The position numbers and the translations under genes are program-made. A DNA stretch of 8,234 nt from Methanothermococcus okinawensis (GTDB lineage: Archaea; AGJL01; Methanococci; Methanococcales; Methanococcaceae), in contig DQVU01000048.1 in assembly GCA_015661585.1 (NCBI GenBank), forward strand, positions 1-8,234, written 5' to 3'. The notes beneath the pieces were generated by a model. That model saw only the letters and a program-made list of their open reading frames with translations. It was not told where the DNA came from and ran no database searches. The stretch's first letter is position 1, and every line of letters starts with the position of its first letter. Shown here in pieces: positions 1-6,011 of the stretch.

Positions 1-468
1 CCGTTGTAGTTAGGAGATATTCGGAGAATTTCTTTTTCTCCAATCTTCAGAAATAGAAGAGGATATATCCAATATTCGAGGTAGATAGAATTTTTTATTT
101 TTTAACAACCTTTTCCTTATTTTTTATCTTATTATTATTTTATAATCATTTTTATCTCTATTGATGGGAACTGGGTTTTTATTATTTTTATCGAGATTCC
201 CATGACTGTTTTTAATTTAAAAAGTTTTGTTCATAACTATATTTTTTAATAAAAAAAATAAAAAATAATAATGATATCAATAAAAATAATTAAAAAATTA
301 ATAGGGCAAAATAAAAAAATAGATAAAAAAGATTATTAATAAAAAAAGAGAGTAAAACAACACATTTAAGGAGAAAAGGGTTAAAGAATTCTATCATACT
401 TTCAGCGTCTAACCACATCCCAAGGAGTATAAGGTTAAAATTACTCTTACAACTAACCTGGTATAACC
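1..468. other. A/T-rich noncoding region upstream of the ATP-grasp gene
   Basis: No credible gene lies in this 468-nt stretch. It starts with a weak hairpin (GGAGAA at 32-37 with TTCTCC at 45-50). A T-rich block follows at about 92-160. A 7-bp inverted repeat (ATGGGAA 164-170, TTCCCAT 197-203) comes next, then an A/T palindrome-like block at 212-228 that recurs exactly at 3595-3611. After about 240 the + strand becomes A-rich. The last 110 nt (about 360-468) are less A/T-rich and may be the leader of the downstream gene. They contain AGGTTA (432-437) and TAACCT (454-459), which could pair just before the start codon. TATTAATAAA at 333-342 is a possible TATA element. No tRNA or CRISPR pattern is visible. 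Confidence 0.6.
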
Positions 469-1326
469 ATGATAACCATAATAAGCCCAGAAGGTAGTTC
501 CACAACTTATACTCTCAAGAGGGCTATAGAGGATCTAGGAAGTAGATGTGAGGTACTACTGTTGGCAGATGATAAATTAATAGTAGATAGGAATTTTCAC
601 ATAGAATGTGAGGTGATACATTCCAGGTGTAGCATAGGTAACTATCTAGGTAGATTGACAATGTACTCCTGGCAGGTGTTAAATGCCTTGGAGTGTGAGG
701 GATATACCTTTATAAACAGTTTAAAAGCCTTATATAATTCCTCAGACAAATTTAAAACTATCAAAATACTTTCTAAAAATAAAATAAATACTCCGAAAAC
801 AGCCCTAATAAGAGATTACGAGGATGCAAAAAGGTTTATGGAAAAGGAGAATTTGAATTATCCCGTAGTACTGAAGAACTCCTTTTCAAAGTGTGGAGTC
901 ACAGTGAGAAAGATAACATCAGATGAGGAGTTAAAAAGATATACCAAAAATGCAATATGGGAGGGGATGATAGTACAGGAGTATATAGACTTCAAGGTTG
1001 GAGATCTCTACAGAGATATCAGGATATTGGTAGTTGGAGATGAGGTGATTGGAGGATACAGCAGGGTTAGTAAAAATTTTATCACAAATCTACACATGGG
1101 AGGTTCCATCAAACCTGTAAAAATCACTGAAGAATTAGAGGATTTAGCACTTAGATGTGCCCAGGCTATAGGTGGAGATATAGTAGGGGTGGATATACTC
1201 CCCTCTAAGGAGGGTTATTACGTTATTGAGACTAACGCTGCACCAGGTATAAAGGGATTCCAGTACTTGGGTATAGATGCAGATTACAGGATTGCAGAGT
1301 TTTTGATAAGGAGTAGTAAGGTATAA
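469..1326 (+). CDS. RimK-family ATP-grasp ligase, probably coenzyme gamma-F420-2:L-glutamate ligase (CofF-like)
   Basis: This 285-residue protein belongs to the RimK-type ATP-grasp group, which joins an amino acid (usually glutamate) to a carboxylate using ATP. In methanogens the known members are CofF, which caps the F420 polyglutamate tail with an alpha-linked glutamate, and MptN, which adds glutamate to tetrahydromethanopterin. Visible features are an N-terminal pre-ATP-grasp domain (about 1-95), the ATP-grasp lysine region YPVVLKNSFSKCGV (131-144), the hinge VQEYIDF (169-175), RDIRILVVG (182-190) and the metal site D242, E254, N256 in VGVD and ETNAAPG. The length of 285 suits either enzyme. 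The ending TNAAPGIKGFQYLGID lacks the W that I associate with MptN and RimK, so I lean to CofF, but from memory only. An in-frame stop at 454-456 fixes ATG 469 as the first usable start. Its ribosome binding site is weak (GGT at 460-462). It probably shares a transcript with the permease 18 nt downstream. Confidence 0.85.
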   Translation: MITIISPEGSSTTYTLKRAIEDLGSRCEVLLLADDKLIVDRNFHIECEVIHSRCSIGNYLGRLTMYSWQVLNALECEGYTFINSLKALYNSSDKFKTIKILSKNKINTPKTALIRDYEDAKRFMEKENLNYPVVLKNSFSKCGVTVRKITSDEELKRYTKNAIWEGMIVQEYIDFKVGDLYRDIRILVVGDEVIGGYSRVSKNFITNLHMGGSIKPVKITEELEDLALRCAQAIGGDIVGVDILPSKEGYYVIETNAAPGIKGFQYLGIDADYRIAEFLIRSSKV

Positions 1327-1344
1327 CTCTCTTAGGGATTTTCT

Positions 1345-2082
1345 ATGGTTGAGTTAATCTATGGTTTTATCTTTATACTTATCGCTATAATTCTATCTAT
1401 TAAGGAGGAGATCAGGTTAGAGAAGGAGATTCTGTATTCTGCCTTTCTAGCACTTGTTCAACTTATAATATTAGGTTATGTTCTTATCTACGTCTTCGAA
1501 TATGGAGGAATGGTAATTACCTATATCATAGTACTTGTAATGATACTTACTGCAACCTACATCGTCAACAGTAAAATGAGTACTAAAATTAAGGGGAATA
1601 AAAGGTATATGTTTCTCTACATCTCCCTAACACTCCTAACAGTTACCCTCTTTACCTTGATGATATTGAATTTTTCCTATGTAGTACCCTACGAACCAAG
1701 GTATATCATTCCCTTAATGGGCATGGTTGTTGGAAACTCCATGAATGCTATCCACCTGGCACTAGACAAGATTGTAGATCATATTAGATCCAACAGAAAT
1801 ATACTCTGGGGTTATTTAGCTTTAGGTGCATCTGAGTTTCAGGCACTGAAACCTTTCATGAGGGTGGCAATTACCTCCTCTATCACACCTATGATGAACA
1901 TGATGAAGTCTGTAGGTATTATATTTATACCAGGAGCTATGACAGGTATGATACTTAGTGGTGCAGATCCCTTATATGCGGCGAAGATTCAGGTTATAAT
2001 TATGTGGATGTTACTGGGAACTGCCCTACTCTCAGGTTTAATACTCTGCTACCTGTCTTACAGGGAGTTGATCAGAATATAA
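1345..2082 (+). CDS. FetB/UPF0014-family ABC-type membrane permease
   Basis: This 245-residue integral membrane protein has about seven hydrophobic segments (roughly 3-18, 31-51, 55-73, 88-111, 120-140, 186-206, 213-236). The family signature is clear: PLMGMVVGNSMNAIHLALD (123-141), EFQALKPFMRVAI (164-176), then TPMMNMMKSVGIIFIPGAMTG (181-201) and GADPLYAAKIQ (206-216). These are the most conserved parts of the UPF0014/YbbM family. E. coli FetB, linked to iron export with the ATPase FetA, is the best-known member, at about 259 residues. The EFQALKP stretch is probably the coupling loop that contacts an ATPase. No ATP-binding subunit lies in this window, so the partner must be encoded elsewhere. 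The substrate is unknown; a metal is a family-based guess. ATG 1345 lies 18 nt after the ligase stop and is preceded by AGGGA (1334-1338), so the two genes are probably co-transcribed. Confidence 0.88.
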   Translation: MVELIYGFIFILIAIILSIKEEIRLEKEILYSAFLALVQLIILGYVLIYVFEYGGMVITYIIVLVMILTATYIVNSKMSTKIKGNKRYMFLYISLTLLTVTLFTLMILNFSYVVPYEPRYIIPLMGMVVGNSMNAIHLALDKIVDHIRSNRNILWGYLALGASEFQALKPFMRVAITSSITPMMNMMKSVGIIFIPGAMTGMILSGADPLYAAKIQVIIMWMLLGTALLSGLILCYLSYRELIRI

Positions 2083-2085
2083 TCT

Positions 2086-2168
2086 AACAGTTGGAATCCT
2101 GCCCATTCTCCAAAAGTTAACCTTGATTTGGAGAAGTAGGGAGATGTCTGTTTATACTTTCTTTTTTT
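2086..2168 (+). terminator. Imperfect hairpin followed by a T-tract downstream of the permease
   Basis: A perfect 9-bp stem (TTCTCCAAA 2106-2114 with TTTGGAGAA 2127-2135) encloses a 12-nt loop. Further out, CCC 2102-2104 can pair with GGG 2139-2141, and AACAG 2086-2090 with CTGTT 2148-2152, giving an imperfect palindrome of about 67 nt that starts 4 nt after the permease stop. A T-rich stretch with seven consecutive T (2162-2168) follows, and the + strand stays T-rich to about 2225. This fits termination of the ligase-permease transcript. Archaeal termination depends mainly on the T-tract, so the hairpin may have another role. Its right arm recurs inverted in the hisG-mat spacer. Confidence 0.6.
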
Positions 2169-2371
2169 AACAACTTCTTCATTATTTTTTTACCTATTAT
2201 TTTTATATTATTTTTATTTTTTTTATTTAAACTATCATTTCGATGGTAAAAGTAATATAGACAAGATCCCTAACCTTTTACGTCTTTACTCCTTTTAAGA
2301 TGTTTAACAATCTTGGAGATTTGATTTTTATTGTTTTTTATTTTTTATAATATTTTATTATTTTTTATTAA

Positions 2372-3238
2372 CTATAAGATCCTCTCAATAGGTATTATCA
2401 GTATATCCTTAGCACCAAGTTCCTCTAATTTAGCCACTGTGGAAAACACCTCTCTCTCGTCTATCACTGCATGGATAGCCACTATATTGTCGTCGGAGAG
2501 GACCTGTGAAACTGTAGGGCCACTCATACCAGGTAGTACTTTTTTAATATCCTCCAATATCTCCTTAGGTGCATTCATCATAATAAGTCTCTTTGTCTGG
2601 GCGTGGAGCACACTTTTTATTCCAGTAACTATCTGATTTATCTTTATCTGTTTCTTAGGATCTTTTATACTCTCTTTATTCGCTATCAACCTTGTAGTGG
2701 AAGAGATTATTGTCGCGATAGGTTTTAACCTGTTTAACCGTAAGGTGGTACCTGTAGAGGTTAGATCACTTATAAGATCTGCAATTCCTATGAAAGGAGC
2801 TATTTCAGTGGCTCCACTAAGCTCTACTATTTCCAACTTCAAGTTTCTACTTTCTAAGAACTTCTTCGTAATATTTGGAAACTCTGTTGCTATTCTCATA
2901 CCATCCTTTAAGTCATCTATGGAGGAGATGTTAGAATCCTCTGGAGCTGCAATTACTAAATCAGCCTTTCCAAGGTTGAGATCTAGAAGGAATTCTACCC
3001 TATCCTCTACTCCCCTCTCAAGTACTAAGTCGTACCCTGTAATACCCAAGTCTGCCACACCATCTGCCACAAACTCAGGGATGTCTCTGGCTCTGGCAAA
3101 CATTACATTTATCTCTTCATCTACAGTTTTTGCGAATAGACTTCTTCCCTTAACAGACATCTTTAACCCTGCCTTTTCCAGTATCTTGATAACAGGCTCA
3201 GAGATTCTCCCCTTGTTGGGCACTGCCAAAAGTATCAA
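2372..3238 (-). CDS. hisG: ATP phosphoribosyltransferase, long form (HisG)
   Basis: HisG catalyses the first step of histidine biosynthesis, joining ATP and PRPP to give phosphoribosyl-ATP. At 288 residues this is the long form, which carries a C-terminal histidine-sensing ACT-like domain and needs no HisZ. Diagnostic parts are the N-terminal LAVPNKGRISEPV (4-16), ARARDIPEFVADGVADLGITGYD (48-70), ELSGATEIAPFIG (139-151) and the PRPP loop DLTSTGTTLRLNRL (158-171). The regulatory domain runs from about 215 to 288, with SQVLSDD and AIHAVIDEREVF. It matches my memory of the M. jannaschii protein nearly end to end. The start codon is TTG at 3238-3236, supported by an AGGTGG ribosome binding site four bases upstream and by the family N-terminus MILLA(V/L)PNKGR. 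It appears monocistronic: no other his gene is nearby, and it is convergent with the permease. Feedback inhibition by histidine is expected from the family. Confidence 0.96.
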   Translation of the reverse strand: MILLAVPNKGRISEPVIKILEKAGLKMSVKGRSLFAKTVDEEINVMFARARDIPEFVADGVADLGITGYDLVLERGVEDRVEFLLDLNLGKADLVIAAPEDSNISSIDDLKDGMRIATEFPNITKKFLESRNLKLEIVELSGATEIAPFIGIADLISDLTSTGTTLRLNRLKPIATIISSTTRLIANKESIKDPKKQIKINQIVTGIKSVLHAQTKRLIMMNAPKEILEDIKKVLPGMSGPTVSQVLSDDNIVAIHAVIDEREVFSTVAKLEELGAKDILIIPIERIL

Positions 3239-3242
3239 ACTA

Positions 3243-3248
3243 CCACCT
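3243..3248 (-). promoter_or_regulatory. Ribosome binding site supporting the TTG start of hisG
   Basis: Read on the minus strand, AGGTGG lies four bases (TAGT) before TTG at 3238-3236. It matches the anti-Shine-Dalgarno end of methanogen 16S rRNA (core GGAGGTGAT). No ATG or GTG gives a better combination of spacing and conserved N-terminus, so this site decides the non-AUG start. Confidence 0.75.
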
Positions 3249-3306
3249 TTTTTTGTAGTATTCGTTCTTCTACCTCTCTGTAGTTTGGATAATAGTATTG
3301 ATACGG

Positions 3307-3320
3307 TTATTTATTAATAA
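3307..3320 (-). promoter_or_regulatory. Possible TATA box of hisG
   Basis: On the minus strand TTATTAATAAATAA lies about 70-80 nt before the TTG start. A transcript would begin near 3288 and carry a leader of about 50 nt. This is inferred from A/T composition and spacing only. The surroundings are so A/T-rich that false positives are likely. Confidence 0.3.
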
Positions 3321-3630
3321 CTACTTCCTATCAAAAATAAAATTAGAATAAAAAAATAATAAAAATATAGTCAGAATATAACTTTTTAAATATAAATTAT
3401 AATAAAAAGTTAAAAAATAATATAATAAAATAAAGAAAAAAAGAGGTAAAAAACTTATAAGAAGAAGATTTAACAGAAATCCTGCCTACTTCTCCAGTAC
3501 TCAATATAACCCAGGGAATAGGAGTTATATTTTACTTTTCACCTATTATATTCTTTATTATTATTTTTTTATTCAAGATCTTAGATACTTGTTGTTAATT
3601 TAAAAAGTTTTTTATTACTATAATTAACCT

Positions 3631-3716
3631 AAATAAAAAAAGAAAAAATACATTATACTATGTTTCCACGACTAAGCAGAGGAAAATGTTTATTTTTATT
3701 ACTTCTCGTAGGAAGT
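3631..3716 (-). terminator. Probable transcription termination region of mat
   Basis: Read on the minus strand, about 90 nt past the mat stop, two consecutive T-runs appear: six T (3648-3643) and seven T (3641-3635), separated by one C. Two short inverted repeats precede them: ACTTC 3701-3705 with GAAGT 3712-3716, and TTTCC 3663-3667 with GGAAA 3681-3685. Archaeal RNA polymerase stops at such T-tracts, so this is the likely end of the mat transcript. The hairpins are short and may be incidental. Confidence 0.45.
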
Positions 3717-3737
3717 GAGATATAATTATAGAATTTA

Positions 3738-4952
3738 TTAAAATGTCTTAATCTCCCCATTTATAACTCTCTCCATAACCTCTGGGATCCTATCTAACCA
3801 TTTCTTTGCAATATCCTTTGCCCTAGGTTCTATATCCTCTAAGTTATAACCTTCTTCAGTTATCACCTCTATATCTAAGATCTTCGGTTCATTTATAGGC
3901 TTCCCTATCTGACTGAGTATTCTAACGTAACACTCCTTAACACCCTCTATCTCTGCAACGTCATTGGCTATTATATTGGCCAGTATATTGTATATCTTAC
4001 CAACGTGATTTACTGGATTTTTACCACTGGCTGCCTCCATACTCATGGGCCTAAAAGGTGTGATCAATCCATTCACTCTGTTTCCCCTTCCAACTGAACC
4101 GTCATCTCCCATCTCTGCCGAGGTTCCAGTTACCGTTAGATACACACTGTCGCCACTATCTGCAGTGTTTATACATACCTCTACATCATAGTCCCCTGCT
4201 ATCTCCTTAACCAACTTCTCCACCTTTTCTTTAACCTTTTTCTTTATCTCGTAGTACTCTTCGAGGGATTTTACATATCTATCTACTACAGCCATGGCTA
4301 TAGTTAAAGTAATCTTTTTTCCTTCCCTTAGGCCCATAACCTTTATATCCTCTCCAACTGCAGGGATCTCTCTCTTTAACTCCTCACTGTTTAGGAATCT
4401 CTCTGTCTCTAAAACCAATCTCTCGGTGGTACTAAGTGGGGCGTATCCCACTCCAAAGGAGGTATCGTTCGCCAATGGGATCTCAGATTTTTTCCTCTCA
4501 AATACCTCAATTAAATCCATGGAACCCTGTCCCATCCTACAATCTATTACAACGTCTTTATTTATATCTATGTTTCTCAGTATCTTTTTCAAGTAAGACC
4601 TTGCAGCCTCGATGGCAACAGTCGCAGTAGGTAATTTAACGATCTCTCCATTTTCCCTGTTTAGTATCTCCATCGTTGCCCTTCCAGATATAAGGATATA
4701 AATAGGGGTTACCATATGACCTCCTCCTAATTTTGGGTAGGCATGACCTCCAACAAGTTCTACCTGGTCTGTGTTATGGTGAAGTATGGTACCTACCTTC
4801 TCCTTGTACATCCTACAGAGTGCGGCACTTACACTTTCAGCTATACCATCGCAGATACTGTCTGGATGGCCTAAACCCTTTCTCTCTACGATTTCAATAG
4901 GCTTCTCTTCTACGGGAGTGGTATCTAATTTTCTAACTACTATATTTACCAC
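3738..4952 (-). CDS. mat: Archaeal S-adenosylmethionine synthetase (methionine adenosyltransferase)
   Basis: The enzyme makes S-adenosylmethionine from methionine and ATP, supplying all methyltransferases and radical SAM enzymes. It is the archaeal-type MAT, strongly diverged from bacterial MetK, and agrees almost residue for residue with my memory of the M. jannaschii protein. Visible motifs, numbered from the chosen start, are VERKGLGHPDSICD (22-35), HHNTDQVELVGG (58-69), RMGQGSMD (139-146), MGDDGSVGRGNRVNG (281-295) and GKNPVNHVGK (310-319). I chose GTG at 4952-4950 (404 residues): GGTGAT lies three bases upstream, and the resulting N-terminus (V)VNIVVRKLD aligns with the family. The frame stays open to a TTG at 4979, but that extension would contain the ribosome binding site and nine residues the family lacks. 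The gene is divergent from thi4 and appears monocistronic. No SAM riboswitch motif is visible, and none is expected in archaea. Confidence 0.97.
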   Translation of the reverse strand: MVNIVVRKLDTTPVEEKPIEIVERKGLGHPDSICDGIAESVSAALCRMYKEKVGTILHHNTDQVELVGGHAYPKLGGGHMVTPIYILISGRATMEILNRENGEIVKLPTATVAIEAARSYLKKILRNIDINKDVVIDCRMGQGSMDLIEVFERKKSEIPLANDTSFGVGYAPLSTTERLVLETERFLNSEELKREIPAVGEDIKVMGLREGKKITLTIAMAVVDRYVKSLEEYYEIKKKVKEKVEKLVKEIAGDYDVEVCINTADSGDSVYLTVTGTSAEMGDDGSVGRGNRVNGLITPFRPMSMEAASGKNPVNHVGKIYNILANIIANDVAEIEGVKECYVRILSQIGKPINEPKILDIEVITEEGYNLEDIEPRAKDIAKKWLDRIPEVMERVINGEIKTF

Positions 4953-4955
4953 GGT

Positions 4956-4961
4956 ATCACC
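4956..4961 (-). promoter_or_regulatory. Ribosome binding site deciding the GTG start of mat
   Basis: On the minus strand GGTGAT is followed by ACC and then GTG at 4952-4950. GGTGAT is the consensus methanogen ribosome binding site, and a spacing of about three bases from it is common in Methanococcales genes as I recall them. It argues against the upstream in-frame TTG at 4979. Confidence 0.75.
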
Positions 4962-5014
4962 ATCTTTTTTATATATCAATACTTACAGAAATGCTAAAGG
5001 TTTATGAAAACTTT

Positions 5015-5029
5015 AATATAAAATTTATA
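5015..5029 (-). promoter_or_regulatory. Candidate TATA region for mat, copy 1 of a 15-nt element
   Basis: AATATAAAATTTATA on the + strand reads TATAAATTTTATATT on the minus strand. It sits about 65-75 nt upstream of the mat GTG, so transcription would start near 4995 with a leader of roughly 40 nt. The same 15 nt recur at 5091-5105 facing thi4. The promoter call is inferred from composition, spacing and duplication. Confidence 0.4.
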
Positions 5030-5090
5030 AAAAGATTAAACTTTTAAGTGTTATATATAAATACCTCATATTAACAGGGTGTGATAAAAT

Positions 5091-5105
5091 AATATAAAAT
5101 TTATA
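5091..5105 (+). promoter_or_regulatory. Candidate TATA region for thi4, copy 2 of a 15-nt element
   Basis: AATATAAAATTTATA here is an exact direct repeat of 5015-5029. It lies 60-74 nt before the thi4 ATG and would place the transcript start near 5125-5130, with a leader of about 35-40 nt. An alternative TATA-like stretch, TTATATATAAATA, lies at 5051-5063. No thiamin pyrophosphate riboswitch motif (such as CTGAGA) is visible in the leader. Confidence 0.4.
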
Positions 5106-5164
5106 TAAAATAGTTAGGAAACATAGACTAAAAAGTATAAAATAAAAAAATCTAGAGGTATAAT

Positions 5165-5953
5165 ATGGAAAATAAACTAAAGAGAGTGGAAGAAAGGGAA
5201 ATAACCACTGCAATTTTAAACTCTTCCTTTAAGATGTGGATGGATATATTAGATGTAGATGTGGTAATTGTAGGGGGAGGTCCCAGTGGATTAACAGCAT
5301 CTAAGTATTTAGCAGAAAAGGGTGTCAAAGTTGTAGTTTTAGAGAGACACCTTTCCTTTGGAGGAGGTATTTGGGGAGGAGGAATGGGATTCCCCTATAT
5401 TACAGTACAGGAACCTGCCCATGAGATCCTAAAGGATTTCAATGTTAAGTTAGAGAAGGTAGGTAAGGGGTTGTACGTAGCCAACTCCGTTGAAGTCGCG
5501 GCAAAGTTAGGTTGTGGAGCTATAGATGCAGGGGCGAGGATCCTCACTGGTATCGTGGTTGAGGATGTTATCTTAAAGGAGAACAGAGTATGCGGGGTTG
5601 TAATAAACTCCTACGCCATTGAAAAGGCAGGTCTCCATATAGATCCCCTTACAATAGATGCGAAATATGTAGTAGATGCAACTGGACATGAGGCCTCAGT
5701 TTCAAATATCCTTGCAATGAAGAATAAGGAGTTAAAATTAGAGATTCCAGGGGAGAGGTCCTTATGGGCTGAAAAGGGAGAGAATTCACTACTGAGAAAT
5801 ACCAGGGAGATATTTCCAGGGTTATACGTCTGTGGTATGGCGGCAAATGCTACCCATGGAGGATACAGAATGGGGGCGGTCTTTGGAGGCATGTTCCTCT
5901 CTGGAAAGAAGGTGGCTAATCTAATCTTGGAGGATTTGGGGGAGGATAAATAA
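5165..5953 (+). CDS. thi4: Archaeal Thi4-type thiazole synthase (ribose 1,5-bisphosphate/ADP-thiazole pathway)
   Basis: Thi4 builds the thiazole half of thiamin from NAD, glycine and a sulfur source. The 262-residue protein has the Rossmann dinucleotide motif DVVIVGGGPSGLTASKYLAEKG (32-53) ending in acidic E60. It also has the family block FGGGIWGGGMGFPYITVQEPA (65-85), GLHIDPLTIDAKYVVDATGHEA (156-177) and the C-terminal FPGLYVCGMAANATHGGYRMGAVFGGMFLSGKKVA (217-251). Yeast Thi4 gives up the sulfur of an active-site cysteine and is inactivated. Here the aligned residue is H158 (GLHIDP instead of CCMDP), as in the archaeal enzymes shown to use free sulfide catalytically. ATG 5165 has GAGGT at 5155-5159, five bases upstream. 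The gene is divergent from mat. The next gene starts about 58 nt downstream, past a short T-tract (5959-5971), so linkage to it is uncertain. Confidence 0.94.
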   Translation: MENKLKRVEEREITTAILNSSFKMWMDILDVDVVIVGGGPSGLTASKYLAEKGVKVVVLERHLSFGGGIWGGGMGFPYITVQEPAHEILKDFNVKLEKVGKGLYVANSVEVAAKLGCGAIDAGARILTGIVVEDVILKENRVCGVVINSYAIEKAGLHIDPLTIDAKYVVDATGHEASVSNILAMKNKELKLEIPGERSLWAEKGENSLLRNTREIFPGLYVCGMAANATHGGYRMGAVFGGMFLSGKKVANLILEDLGEDK

Positions 5954-6011
5954 CAATTCTTTTCTTTTTTGAATATAACTTATAGAATATACAAAATCTC
6001 TTGTGAAGATG

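Larger units (their letters stand above)
3239..3737. other. 499-nt noncoding region between hisG and the S-adenosylmethionine synthetase gene
   Basis: No plausible gene is present on either strand. The left 80 nt hold the hisG leader and promoter. The rest is very A/T-rich with several ordered elements. There is an inverted repeat AACTTTTT (3380-3387) / AAAAAGTT (3404-3411). A mixed-composition block at 3472-3496 resembles the hairpin behind the permease. An 8-bp perfect stem AATATAAC (3503-3510) / GTTATATT (3524-3531) has a 13-nt loop. A 17-nt block (3595-3611) is shared exactly with 212-228. Another more mixed block lies at 3661-3720. The mat transcript probably ends in the T-rich minus-strand tract at 3649-3631. 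A small RNA in the 3470-3535 block cannot be excluded but is not supported by any recognised motif. Confidence 0.6.

Noticed and set aside
290..400. Large inverted repeat between about 95-150 and 340-395
   Set aside because: The arms match mainly because one is T-rich and the other A-rich; I could not align them well enough to call terminal inverted repeats.
1..468. CRISPR array or tRNA in the A/T-rich spacers
   Set aside because: There are no regularly spaced repeats and no GGTTCGAATC-like T-loop outside coding DNA; the repetition seen is low-complexity or degenerate.
290..505. 71-codon minus-strand frame in the A/T-rich leader region
   Set aside because: Its hydrophobic, F/L-rich translation comes from A-rich + strand DNA, it overlaps the start of a well-supported gene, and it has no ribosome binding site or recognised motif.
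2697..3317. Long plus-strand frame (206 codons) opposite hisG
   Set aside because: It is antisense to a clearly conserved HisG frame, and its serine/proline-rich translation is typical of a shadow frame.
5060..5164. Thiamin pyrophosphate riboswitch in the thi4 leader
   Set aside because: The expected CTGAGA and paired P3/P5 motifs are missing; GGGTGTGA alone is not enough.
5025..5213. 62-codon minus-strand frame between mat and thi4
   Set aside because: It covers the divergent promoter region and the thi4 start; the composition is translated A/T-rich DNA with no motif.
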